From: Dipteris shenzhenensis
Taxonomy: Eukaryota > Polypodiophyta > Polypodiopsida > Gleicheniales
Reading direction: 5' to 3' (one strand)
DNA length: 64,000 bases
Assembly: GCA_047967505.1 (NCBI GenBank)
Contig: CM106539.1
Shown: positions 54,353 to 63,439 of the stretch, piece by piece
How the letters are laid out: the number at the start of each line of letters is the position of its first letter
Position numbering within the stretch: position 1 is the stretch's first letter
Program-made: the position numbers and the translations under genes
The notes under the pieces: model-generated
Seen by the model: only the letters and a program-made list of their open reading frames with translations
Told to the model about the DNA's origin: nothing
Database searches by the model: none

Positions 54353-55674
54353 CCATCAATGGCAGTAAGCTCAACTTCTCCTGTGCCACGTACTGAATAT
54401 GACGAGTTATTGGCACAAGTGACTTTCTTACCAACGGGAGGTGGATGCAAGGAAGTAAAGAGACACTTCCTAGAAGTGATATGCTTGGATGCACCGCTGT
54501 CAAAATACCAAGTATTCAGTGTTTCATTGACACTGAAAGCAGATGCATCCGTAGAAGAGTCATAACTACAAGTCAAAAATGCATATGTATCATCATTACA
54601 AGTGGTTGTACTATCCCGAGCATCTGGAGCAGCCAGCCTAGAATCTGAAATGCAGGATAAAAAGGCATAATCCTGTCCAACAAAGTTGGCTGCAGCATCC
54701 CCACTGTCAGATGCATGAGGAGCTGAATCTAAAACGGCCATACAGGAGCTGTTTTTCTTCTCTTTTGCAAGCCTTTTCCTACATTCTGCAATTTGATGAC
54801 CTGGCTTTTTGCAGTAATGACAAAAATCCTTCTTCTTGGGCTTACTTGCATCATTTTTAGCCTTTGGTGAAGGCTGTCCTGACCCACTGGAAGGCTGATT
54901 TACTGATGTCTTTGCCTGTCCCTTTGTTTTTGACTTAAACTTTGAGAGCATAGCTTGTTCACCTGCACGTGAAGCCAAGTTTTTCCTGGTCTGCTCTTCC
55001 TCAAGCAGAAGTCCTATCAACTCATGAAAGGTGAGAGGATTTGCACCCCCCCTCAATGATAAGTTCAGCAAGGTATGAAAGCTGAGATAAGACTCAGGAA
55101 AAGAATTCAGAGTGGTGGTAATCATCTCTGAATCAGGAATAATCTCATCTATGTTCAATAATTGCTCTCTGAGATCCTATAGCTTTGTGAGGTGGACTGA
55201 CATGGAGTCACCCTCTTCCATATGTGTATTACTTAACTCTCTTTTCAAGAAAGATACCCTTGCATCATTCCGGGCTGCATACATGCTTTCTAAGATATCC
55301 CATGCTGCCTTCGAGATCTTACACGACCGGATATGCGGAATGATAAATCTTTTCACTAAAAGAGAGATGCATGACAAAGCTAAGGCATCCCGTGAATCCC
55401 ATCTCTTCTGCTCTGGAGTAGTGGCTATAGCTGCACCAACAACTAGTTCTGCAGCTGCACCCTGTGCACGACCTCTTTCACCTCCTTGCTGAGGAGGGGT
55501 ATTAGGTGCCATACCTGCTGGTTGGATCTCACCCCCATTCACATAATCCCATAAATTGCGAGAAATCAGAATATTGCGTACCATAAAACTCCAGAGGGAG
55601 TAGTTGGTACCATCCAACTTGTCTTCTTGTGAAAGACCACCGAACTGGAAATCATTATGATTTTGCTAGGCCAT
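54353..55674 (-). pseudogene. Copia F gag and protease
   Basis: ATG at 55674 is followed by GCC TAG: codon 3 is a stop where copia C has CAG (Gln). Gag then reads DKLDGTNYSLWSFMVRNILI, RSCKISKAAWDILESMYAAR, a second stop near 55175, and MTTTLNSFPES-like sequence. The zinc knuckle CHYCKKPGHQIAEC is intact, unlike in C. Protease motif TWYFDSGASKHIT is intact near 54510-54475. Confidence 0.92.
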
Positions 55675-55899
55675 ATCTGAGAAAGAGATTTTAGCAGATA
55701 CAAGACTGAATTCCCTTACTGGGAATGAAACGCACAACTCCCAAAAAACACAGCCAAGCACTGGCTGTAAATGCAACTCAGATTTCTGCACTTGCACTGT
55801 CAGAAATCTGTCCAAGCATCAAAAACTCTCCAGAATCTGCCAATAGTGCTGTAAAACACTTCAAGAAAGGCACTATGAGCTGAAATCTCCAAAATTGCT

Positions 55900-56165
55900 C
55901 TCCCAACACAAAAGCCCCAAAATAGGCCCGAAATTGCAACCAGAAAGGGGCAAATTAATCGAAAGCCCCAAATGTTGCAAGAATTGCGCTCTGTTTGCAA
56001 AAGCCCCAAATTTCACTGCGAAATCATAGTGTAAGTACAAAATCCCCAAATTTCTTCAAGAAATTGTACTGCAGAATTGAAAGCCCCAAATTTCGAGCTT
56101 GAAATTATCTGCAAAGTCCCAAATTTTGTCTGCAAGATTGCAGGCAGAACCAAAAAACCCCAAAT
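55900..56165 (-). repeat. ~40-bp degenerate repeats in copia F leader
   Basis: GCCCCAAA(T/A) with AAATTTC or GAAATTG neighbours recurs at intervals of about 40 bp, the reverse of the array in the copia C leader. Confidence 0.75.
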
Positions 56166-56303
56166 TTCTGAAGCAGATTCTGCAAATTGATTGCAATGTC
56201 TGCAGCAAACAAGATGCTCCAAATGTACTCCCAAAAACTGAGCCAAACAATGGCTATCTGCAAAATGTGCCTGCCAAAGATCACCTGCAGATGAAGGAAA
56301 CCC

Positions 56304-56690
56304 GGTACGGATCTGCAAGTACGGATTTTTGCAGCTAGACTGTACGATCGTGGATTGTACGGTCGTACGGAAATACTCATGCGGTACGGATGTATGGATC
56401 TGCGAAACAGTACGGCGAAGTACAGGCGTATGACGACAAGCTGTACGGTACAATACGGAATGCAGCGCTACACGTGCAGTACGGCGAAGACGATCTGTAC
56501 GATGACAAATGGCGAATGGCAGGGCGTCGCAAGTACGGAAGCAGCATGTACGGTACGCGCAGGTACGTCAAGTACAACAAGTATGGGTAGGTACAGACGA
56601 GTACAGGGCAAGTACGGAGGGCAAGTACGGACGAGGTACGAAACTGTACGTGAACAGTCCGTACATATTGTACGGACGACCCTTGTACGG
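56304..56690 (-). promoter_or_regulatory. CCGTACA-rich array in copia F leader
   Basis: I count 26 GTAC sites in about 385 bp, most written GTACGG on the plus strand, that is CCGTAC in the element's sense. A 9-bp perfect inverted repeat GTCCGTACA-TAT-TGTACGGAC sits at 56657-56677. Position and orientation match the array in copia C. Confidence 0.6.
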
Positions 56691-56779
56691 ATGGCGTGCT
56701 CCAACGGGAATGCAGCAGGAGGAGGAGCACGAACTATCCGAGCAGGAGGAGCTTGGGCAGGGAGCAAGAGCTCAACGAG

Positions 56780-56791
56780 GCTCTGATACCA
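56780..56791 (-). other. Copia F primer binding site
   Basis: Plus-strand GCTCTGATACCA is TGGTATCAGAGC in the element's sense, two bases after the 5' LTR. Confidence 0.92.
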
Positions 56792-56793
56792 AA

Positions 56794-57059
56794 TGTCAGT
56801 ATTGGGGAGAGAGAGAGCAAGAGAGAGTGAGCCGAGAGCTGAAAGCTTGAAAGCTTGGTTGCAATAGAAGAGTGTGAGAGTACAACTGAAAGAGTGAGAG
56901 ATAAGGTTTTGTCCTAGTGACAAAACCTTAGTAGTCACTAACCATAGTTAGTGAACTAACTACAGTTAGGGGGAAAAACCTCTTAAAGAGGGAAAAGTGC
57001 CCCTAACTAGCTTATTAAATTACATTGGTCACTGCTGAATTATATCTATAATTCTAACA
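56794..57059 (-). repeat. Copia F 5' LTR
   Basis: Minus strand TGTTAGAATTATAG to CCCCAATACTGACA. Confidence 0.94.
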
Positions 57060-57186
57060 TAAAAATGTAGCTTACTCCAGATACAAAAAACCTAACCCCA
57101 GCCTATTTGCAAATACCCAAAGTAAATGACCTGTCAAACCTATCTTCAAGCACTGATCAAACAAGTTTTATGATCTGTTTCCACAC

Positions 57187-57300
57187 CTGTGTAGGGAAGC
57201 GATCCAAATAAAGAGGAAACGTCTGCTCATCCTCAAAGTTGGCTGCTTGTAATATTTGTATCTTCAAGGGTCTCAAAGGATCAGCTTTTACCAGTCCAAC
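57187..57300 (-). CDS. SET-domain gene, exon 3 of 7
   Basis: This 114-bp exon starts at VGLVKADPLRPLK and ends RFPTQ before a CAG|GTGTGG donor. It encodes 38 residues at the start of the substrate-binding domain, including FEDEQTFPLYLDRFP, the F.L....P stretch that precedes the conserved YMRL helix. I placed the acceptor at TTTGAAG|GTT because this restores the family sequence IEIE-VGLVKADP. The acceptor has a poor pyrimidine tract, so a start slightly upstream is possible. Confidence 0.75.
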
Positions 57301-57387
57301 CTTCAAACCACATCCACGTGTAACTCGGCAGATTATTGGAAACGGTTAAATAAATCAAATATATCGAGATTCAAATAGTTTGACCAC

Positions 57388-57436
57388 CTCTATCTCAATG
57401 AAGTCATTCGGATTGCCCTCATCTACCAGTCCATAG
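57388..57436 (-). CDS. SET-domain gene, exon 2 of 7
   Basis: A 49-bp exon between a pyrimidine-rich CTCTTTTGCAG acceptor and a GAG|GTGGTC donor. Its first base completes the split Ser codon, giving S then YGLVDEGNPNDFIEIE. The YG(L/F)V.EGNP.D pattern is typical of the SET to substrate-binding junction in plant LSMT-like proteins. The donor is not strong, but the phase fits both neighbours. Confidence 0.8.
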
Positions 57437-57520
57437 CTGCAAAAGAGGTGACAGACACACTTAGAAAACAGTAAGAAGTGCTGTAAAAAGTATATGCATA
57501 TGATTTTTAACTGGAAAGAC

Positions 57521-57612
57521 CTGATAAGTAAGTCTGAATTTGGTCGATTCTGTCCATAGGAGACAAAAATCTGCTCTCCATTTGCATAGCTCTTGTCAAC
57601 TCTCAGCACAAC
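57521..57612 (-). CDS. SET-domain gene, exon 1 of 7 in window
   Basis: This 92-bp exon follows a TGTGGCAG acceptor and ends ATCAG before GTCTTTCC. It encodes 30 residues plus two bases of a split Ser codon: VVLRVDKSYANGEQIFVSYG then QNRPNSDLLI. GEQIFVSYG is the end-of-SET motif, and the Tyr lies near the cofactor and lysine channel in this family. The exon opens in phase 0, so coding must continue upstream; no upstream exon was found between 57613 and 64000. Confidence 0.85.
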
Positions 57613-58980
57613 CTGCCACAGGAAAAATCTGCACTCTGAAAAGCACATTGTGACTGCTTTATGTCTCCAGTATTATGATATGTGCCTGCACATTGGTGAC
57701 ATTCATTATTTTTTAATGGAAATTCAGAATTTGGATTCCGTGGCATTGTATAGGCATACTTGTAATCATCAGGTATTCATAGTTGTGATGATATATATTG
57801 AGGGAAAGTACATTCCATTAATGCATAAGATCAATGTATTTAGCCTTAGGAGGGGACCATAAAGTAAGCCTTTATATCATTCCATGGCTAAGTGCAGATA
57901 AAATACTACAACCTTTCCTTAGTTGCAAAATCGCAATCATGGGGTCAAAGAAACAGAAGGAAGGAGAAAACAAGGCCTACTTGAATAACCAGACCAAGGG
58001 GTCCATGCCCCACACACTAGCAGAACAATGAAGTCCTTGAACCAAGTCCTCAAGCAGTCCTTTTGGATCTTATGCTGCCCTAAAATCACCTGGAAATGCC
58101 CGTACATCAGACCTAACTAAATGTTATACATGTCTGTGAAAGCGCCATGACAGGTACTCCAGGACACATCCATAAAGTGCAGATGAACTCCCAAACTCTG
58201 CTTACTCCTTGGAGCTCTCTAATTATAAAAGCTATGGTGGCTGATCCTCTGGAATGCAGACAAGTCTGAATATGCTGTGGTGAGTTCTCGGACATGTCAT
58301 AGCTAGGAGTTGGACCCTCCTAAGACAGCCTTGCTATTCCACCCTATGGGGTTGAAAAGGGAGTAGCGTGGTCCCACCAATGAACCAGAGAATGATCCCA
58401 CTGATGTTCCTACCTAGGGGACTTTATAATCTCCAGCTCTCATCATCGCTCTTTAAGTGCTTACTAGAGGATCAGCATGGAATAAAAAAGGTAACATCAT
58501 AGTGAGATCTATGAAGGTCTTCTCTGATCATGTAACCTGCCTTAGTAGCCACAAAATCTGATATGTCATGCAACTCTGGCTAGACCAGGTTCCTTTTGCC
58601 CCACTCCACTTTACATGAATGACCTGTCTTCTCATGATGGTCGTAGAGTTATTCATGATGGCCGTAGAGTTATTTATCGGCATTTAAATTTACTACCATG
58701 TGCACCTGGTTCTCTAGCACCTTTGGCATATCGCGGTGCATAGTGTATAGGGATCAAGCATGAGTCCACCATCCACCCTTGTATATGCAAGTGTATTTGT
58801 GCAAAATAAGTCAATTCTAGGGATAGTTCTACAAATCTCAAATCATTTCAAGTCAACGCTCCCCATAGACTTATGTAAGTCTAAACTAGCATGGAAGAAA
58901 ACAGGTGTAAACTGACTAGTGCACTTCCCCCTATTATCCATCAAAGCGTGAGGTCTCTAAACTACACAAATTCCGACCTC
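57613..58980. other. Upstream intron of the SET gene, no exon found
   Basis: I looked on the minus strand for the SET NHxC region and found none; the missing 5' exons are probably beyond 64000. Contains a 21-bp tandem duplication (TCATGATGG(T/C)CGTAGAGTTAT) at 58632-58673. Confidence 0.55.
58632..58673. repeat. 21-bp tandem duplication
   Basis: 58632-58652 and 58653-58673 differ at one base. Confidence 0.92.
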
Positions 58981-58989
58981 CTCAAGCAT

Positions 58990-59334
58990 GAGGTTATGGA
59001 AAACTATGGCCTGATGATCTTTCTCATCATGCATCTATCGGGTGCAAGGAGCAATGGAATGCAAGGAGGCAACACGAAGTACTTGTAAATGGATAATGAA
59101 GAAAGTACAAGTATGGCCACTATATGGTCCCAAAGTCAATTGGTTGATGAGGACTAGGACCAAATGTCCTAACTAGCCTACAAGGCCATATTAGGCCCAA
59201 GTGCTAACAAACCCCCCTCCAAGGTATGGCTGAAGTATCCTTGATACATCTCAAGTATACTTGGAATCTATATCATGGTTGCACATATTCGTCCAAGATG
59301 GATATAAAAACCTATGATAGTACAAGGAGATCAA
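58990..59334 (-). mobile_element. Copia element I, 3' end (purine tract and part of LTR)
   Basis: The minus strand reads ATATGTGCAACCATGA...GATACTTC.GCCATACC..GGAGGGGGGTT and then TGTTAGCACTTGGGCC from 59209. The same succession (ATGTGCAACCATGACA, GATACTTCAGGCCATACC, GGAGGGGGGTT) precedes the copia B 3' LTR at 26600-26680, so this is the 3' end of a related element. The outer LTR limit is not clear. Confidence 0.65.
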
Positions 59335-60354
59335 CATCGCGTAATAAACGGTGCCAAGTGTAAGGCATGTTGAAAAGCCTCAAACTTGGGTCAAACTCCT
59401 CATCAGGGGGGAGCCCTTCCCCGTAAGGGAGATCTCTGAGAAGATCCATCAATGTGAAGGCTGCCAATGTCCCTCCGTGCGTGGAGTGTTCCTCAAAAGC
59501 CCTCGTTGTAAGAGGAGCTTCCAAGGCTCTGCACCTAGGGTGAGGCCATGAACCACAACCTTGCCCAAAAGGGCCCTGCTCTACATCTCCGGATCAATAA
59601 CGCCCAAGCCTTTCAGTGCCTGTGGCATGATCACTGTCTGCCAAGCTACTCAGGCCCTACTGTTCCACATGAACCTGCCCAAAGGAAGTTCCGTGCCAAC
59701 CGTCAAAACTGCCCAATGCAACCTCTGTGAAAGCAATAGCAAGAGGCGATATACCAGGCCACGGCAAGAAGGACCTGGTTTGTCACTAAGGCGCGACCTG
59801 CTAAGGAGAGTTTGGCCGAGCTCCAATAGAGAAGCTTGCGCCGAACACTCTCAAGGACCGGGGCAATTCGCTGCTCTCCTGTAATGTCAATACCCACCTA
59901 GCATCCGAGGTATCTCGCTGTCTGGCCCCACGGTATCCATCTGAAGCCAAAGTCACTCCCCCACTTCCGGATCTCTTGTGTCTCCTCAAAGCCTGTGAAG
60001 AAACCTATAGATTTCGTCCAGTTGATCTGTGCCCCCAAGGCCTCACAATAAATAGCCAGGGCGCCCCTGACTCTCTCTAGACTCGCTGTGGTGCCCTCAA
60101 CATACAAGGCCGTGTCATCTGCAAACTCCGAGTCAAGTAGCTCCTCCTCCTATCTGATTGGGAGCTTTAACCCTATGAGACCCGCCACCTATGATCTCAA
60201 ATAGTAGTAGCCTAAAGCCTCCGCCACAAACAAGAAGAGGAAGGGAGCAAGTGGGCAGCCCTGGCGGACTTAGTGAGAGAGAGGAAAGACCTCGCCTGTG
60301 TGTCCTCCGATAAGCATCTGGCTAGAGCTCCTTGCATATAGCGCTGAAACTCCT
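59312..60354 (-). pseudogene. LINE H ORF2: RT palm end and thumb
   Basis: ALYARSSSQMLIGGHTGEVF, then in other frames LDSEFADDTALYVEGTTASL (FADD box near 60125-60114), IYCEALGAQINWTKSIGFFT and VLESVRRKLLYWSSAKLSLA GRALV in pieces. It ends with AFTLMDLLRDLPYGEGLPPD at about 59400. Several frameshifts. Confidence 0.82.
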
Positions 60355-61485
60355 CTAACCCATCTGTCTGAGAAACCCAATCTCCTCAGTGCCCTCAAAG
60401 AAAGACCACTCCACCCTGTCGTAGGCCTTCTCAAAGTCCAAGAGAAGGACGGCCAACGGCTGTGACTCCTCTCTAGACCAATCCACTCCCTCCCAGAACG
60501 TGAAGATGTTGTCCAAGATGCTATGCTCCTGGACAAACCCAATCTGTGTGTCATGGATGATGTCGGTAAGATAGGGCCATAACCGCAAACTCAAGACCTT
60601 GGCGAGGATCTTGTATGCAGTATCAAGCAGAGTGATCGGCCTCCACTGTCGGATGTCTGACCTGTCTCCCCCTTTCGGGATCAAACAAATCCACCCCCTG
60701 CTCAAAGATTGAGGGAGAAGGCATGTGTCAAAAATCTCCTGGCAAGCTAGACGGAAAGGGGTGGAGAGAATCTCCCAGAAGTTCCGAAAGAAGGCCGGAG
60801 TCAAGCCATCCTCACCCGGGCACTTCTGGGTCGGGAGAGCCTTGAGGGCTTCCCAGAGCTCCTCATCTGTGAAAGGCTCCTCAAGTCTGCTGCATAAGTT
60901 CTGCGAGACTATTGGCGGAACGTGATCCCAAAGTAGCTCTCGGGCCACAAGACCTAGCTGGGGTCATCCTCTTCGTCTGAAAGAGCTTGCTGTAGAAACC
61001 CGTGGTCATGTCTAGAATCTCCTGCGACTCAGTGTGCATGATGCCCTGCGAGTCCCGAAGACACTGTAGCTGTGTGCCTGCCGATCGGGACCCAGTGGTC
61101 TGAAAGAACTGCTTCGTCATCATGTCCCCCTGCTGCACCCATCGGGCCTAGGAGGAATGATAGGAGAACTCAGCCTGCCGCACCTCTGTGTCCTGGAGCT
61201 CGAGACGAGCGCTCTTGAATCCGTCACTAAGCCACTGAGACACTTGGTCTTGCTCCCTGAGCCTCTCAATGGAGGCAAGGTCTCTCCTCAAAGCCCACTC
61301 TCGCTCCTGAAGGGTACTCCTCCGACAAGCTGAAAACATGTGCTCCTGAATCATAAGAATGTCCACTGCCCGTCCTACCACTGTCCTCTGCAACTCCTGC
61401 CGAAGCATCAGGTATTGCGGCTGGCTAGGAACATGGTCGTGGAGCCCGTGTACGTTCCAACTTACTATGGTCTAGCTCATGAGGA
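60355..61485 (-). pseudogene. LINE H ORF2: endonuclease stub and RT N-terminal half
   Basis: TIVSWNVHGLHDHVPSQPQY and VDILMIQEHMF are the start of the endonuclease; the rest of the domain is missing. QGDMMTKQFFQTTGSRSAGT and the open frame 60948-60355 follow: EPFTDEELWEALKALPTQKC, GWICLIPKGGDRSDIRQWRP, ILDNIFTFWEGVDWSREESQ and AVLLLDFEKAYDRVEWSFFE with the first catalytic Asp. A frameshift at about 60385 ends it. Confidence 0.88.
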
Positions 61486-61524
61486 TGGGGGAGTCGGGAA
61501 CAAGGCTCTCCTATGAGTGGGTGC

Positions 61525-62804
61525 CTATCCCAGAAAGACTGCTTTGTGTGATTTTGCCGAGGGTTTAGAGGGCGCGTAGTCAGTATCTATGCATTGCCCT
61601 ACTAGTGTGGATACCGGCTCAATACCGATCTTCCGTGCCCACTTCATCATGAAGGAGGCTTCCACCCCGAACAGCTCCGCCTGCTCCACCTTTGCCTCCA
61701 ACGGCAATCTGATAACTCCTGTCGCCAAACCACACACCAGATCCTCGCGCGTGAAGCTCAACTGAAAGTTCACCTCCGTACCATGGGCGTACCAAAGGTC
61801 TAGTCCATCGCGTCTGGAGCTCCTGGGGCTCGCTGCTACTGCAAGGGTGGGTGCGGAGGCTGAACCTCCGAAGTTGGAGGATCGGCAGAGTGGGCGGTGG
61901 CCCTTGCCGCCGGAGGAGGTGGCTCCTGCTGATCCTCCTTTGAGGCCTCTCGGTCAATCCTATCCCTCTCTCTACGATTGGCCATCTGTCTGCAACATTT
62001 GGGGGCCTCCTTACTTTGTTTCTTTTTCTTTTTAACCTGTGTCCAGTCCCCTGTTCAGGGGGTAATCCATGGGGTCTGAGACTCCTGCTACTACTGCCTG
62101 AGAGGGCGCTGAACTCGGGCCTATTGACTCTGCCTACTCTGCGGAGGAGGGGGGGGAGGCGCACAGGGGAGGCCCATCTGTCTACACCGAACACTGGCCT
62201 GGTAACCCGGAGATCTCCACCCTTTTGCAAAGTGTGCCCCCTTCCAGGGTCTCTAGAAGGATCAACTCTGGGAGGGACTTCGGGCTCTCCACCACCAGTC
62301 TGATCTTGGGGACTCCATCATCTGCGAGGCGGCCGTCTCTGGCGAGGACTCAAGCATTGTGACAAATGCCCGACCAATGGAAGGGAGGATGGCTCAGTAC
62401 TCCTTGGGGAGCCCTGGGAAGCGGAGTATAACCGGAAACCGTGAAACATGGTGTGTCATATCCATGTCCTCGACTGTGAACCCATGATACCAAGGAAAGA
62501 GGTAGACAAGGTGCCAGCCAAGGAGTATGGGGCTCTGCTCCACAAGTGTCAAGGCAATGTCGGGGGAGCTCAACTGGATGAGGAGAACGCCTCGTCCATA
62601 GATGGTGACCTCCTAGATGTGATCTCCCTCTAATGCCAAGCTCGCCGGGATCCACTCTCGCACCTGTCTCCATATAGGCGTGAGGCCCACAATTCTACCC
62701 ACAAGCGCCTTGTCCTGGAGGGACTGAACCACTTGATGTACCTGTTGCTTGTCAGCTGGGGAAAGAAGAACCTTAACGGCTATGGGATTCGAGGGTGCTG
62801 CCAT
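61525..62804 (-). pseudogene. LINE H ORF1 (gag-like, DUF4283-type)
   Basis: ATG at 62804 starts MAAPSNPIAVKVLLSPADKQ and runs through VGRIVGLTPIWRQVREWIPA to a stop at 62616. It continues in frame with EVTIYGRGVLLIQLSSPD and FPWYHGFTVEDMDMTHHVSR. A basic, Arg-rich region (HRLKRKRNKVRRPP near 62030) follows in another frame. The start is supported by the identical position of the ATG in LINE E. It should bind LINE RNA. Confidence 0.75.
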
Positions 62805-62809
62805 AGAGC

Positions 62810-63400
62810 CCCTCTGGCCAGACCAAGGGTCACCACCAAGGTTTTTCTTTCGCCTTCACAAGCACAAGTGCTCCCGCTGTAGGGAGGGAGAAGAAAAAGG
62901 GGGGAAAAACGTCAGAGGGGGAGGCGGAGACGAGGCGGGGTGAAGGAGGGGGCAAGGACATAAGAGGAAGAATGAAGGCAAGGAGGGCGAAAGAGGACGG
63001 AGGGTGAGAAGGTGAGGGGGGAGAGGAGGGGAGGAGAGAAGAAGGCGAGGAGAGGCAAGAGGGCGGAGAGGAGGCGGAGAGGGGAGCCGGCGGGGGAGAG
63101 GAGAAGGGCACGGGAGGCGGAAGAGGTGGAGCTGGCGGGGGGCGAAGGTGGAGGAGATGGAGGAAGAGAACACGGAGGCGAAGGGAAGAGGGGTGGTCGG
63201 AGGCGAAGCGAGTGGAGGGGTGCGCAGCAAGCGGGCGGGGAGACAACGGAGGCAGGAGAAGAAGGGGCGGGCGGGGGCGCAGGAGGGGCGGCAAGAGTAG
63301 AAGAGGTGGCGAGGAGGGCGGGGGATTGCAGAGGGGGCCGACGCAGCGGGCAGCCAGGGGCGGCGCATCAAGTGGAGCATCTGCTCCTCAGCTCCCAGAC
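62810..63400 (-). repeat. LINE H CT-rich 5' leader
   Basis: The first 70 bp match LINE E 50325-50390; the rest is (CCTCCT)-like on the minus strand. Open frames on both strands here have biased composition only. Confidence 0.75.
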
Positions 63401-63439
63401 TAGAATATTCACAATCCACGAATCAGGAACAGCCTAGAG

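Larger units (their letters stand above)
50860..57059 (-). mobile_element. Copia element F, full length (same family as C)
   Basis: A 6200-bp minus-strand copia with LTRs of 266 and 268 bp, a tRNA-Met primer site, a purine tract and a perfect 5-bp target duplication TAAAA (50855-50859, 57060-57064). It shares LTR, leader and protein sequence with copia C. Gag has a stop at codon 3, pol has several stops, and a ~170-bp duplication disturbs the protease-integrase junction. It ends 127 bp from SET-gene exon 3, in the same orientation as the gene. Confidence 0.96.
4124..57612 (-). other. SET-domain protein-lysine methyltransferase gene (Rubisco LSMT-like), 3' part with giant introns
   Basis: Seven minus-strand exons join in constant phase with GT-AG introns of 84, 87, 19,996, 32,082, 455 and 104 bp. 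Together they encode the last 226 residues of a plant SET-domain methyltransferase of the Rubisco large-subunit methyltransferase type, enzymes that use S-adenosylmethionine to methylate lysines, many of them in plastids. The end of the SET domain (GEQIFVSYG, NSDLLISYG) is followed by the helical LSMT substrate-binding domain (LLSYMRLARL, ANEYEILTLLLSECR, RLAPIRGVP) and a stop codon. The catalytic N-terminal exons are off the right edge. All transposons from 5022 to 57186 lie in two introns. The family is clear; which member it is, and its substrate, I cannot tell. Confidence 0.85.
59335..63400 (-). mobile_element. LINE H (L1-type), ORF1 and RT present, endonuclease deleted
   Basis: Same family as LINE E and G. 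From right to left: CT-rich 5' leader (63400-62810), ORF1 with a gag-like domain, ORF2 start (TIVSWNVHGL near 61470), a jump over most of the endonuclease (IQEHMFSACRRS to LQEREWALRR), RT with a FADD box, and thumb to about 59340. The C-terminal zinc region found in E is absent. It separates two copia pieces (RT at 63440-64000, 3' end at 58990-59334), so it probably landed in a copia element. Confidence 0.85.

Noticed and set aside
62830-63437. Overlapping long open frames on both strands
   Set aside because: Same CT-rich leader of LINE H; compositional.
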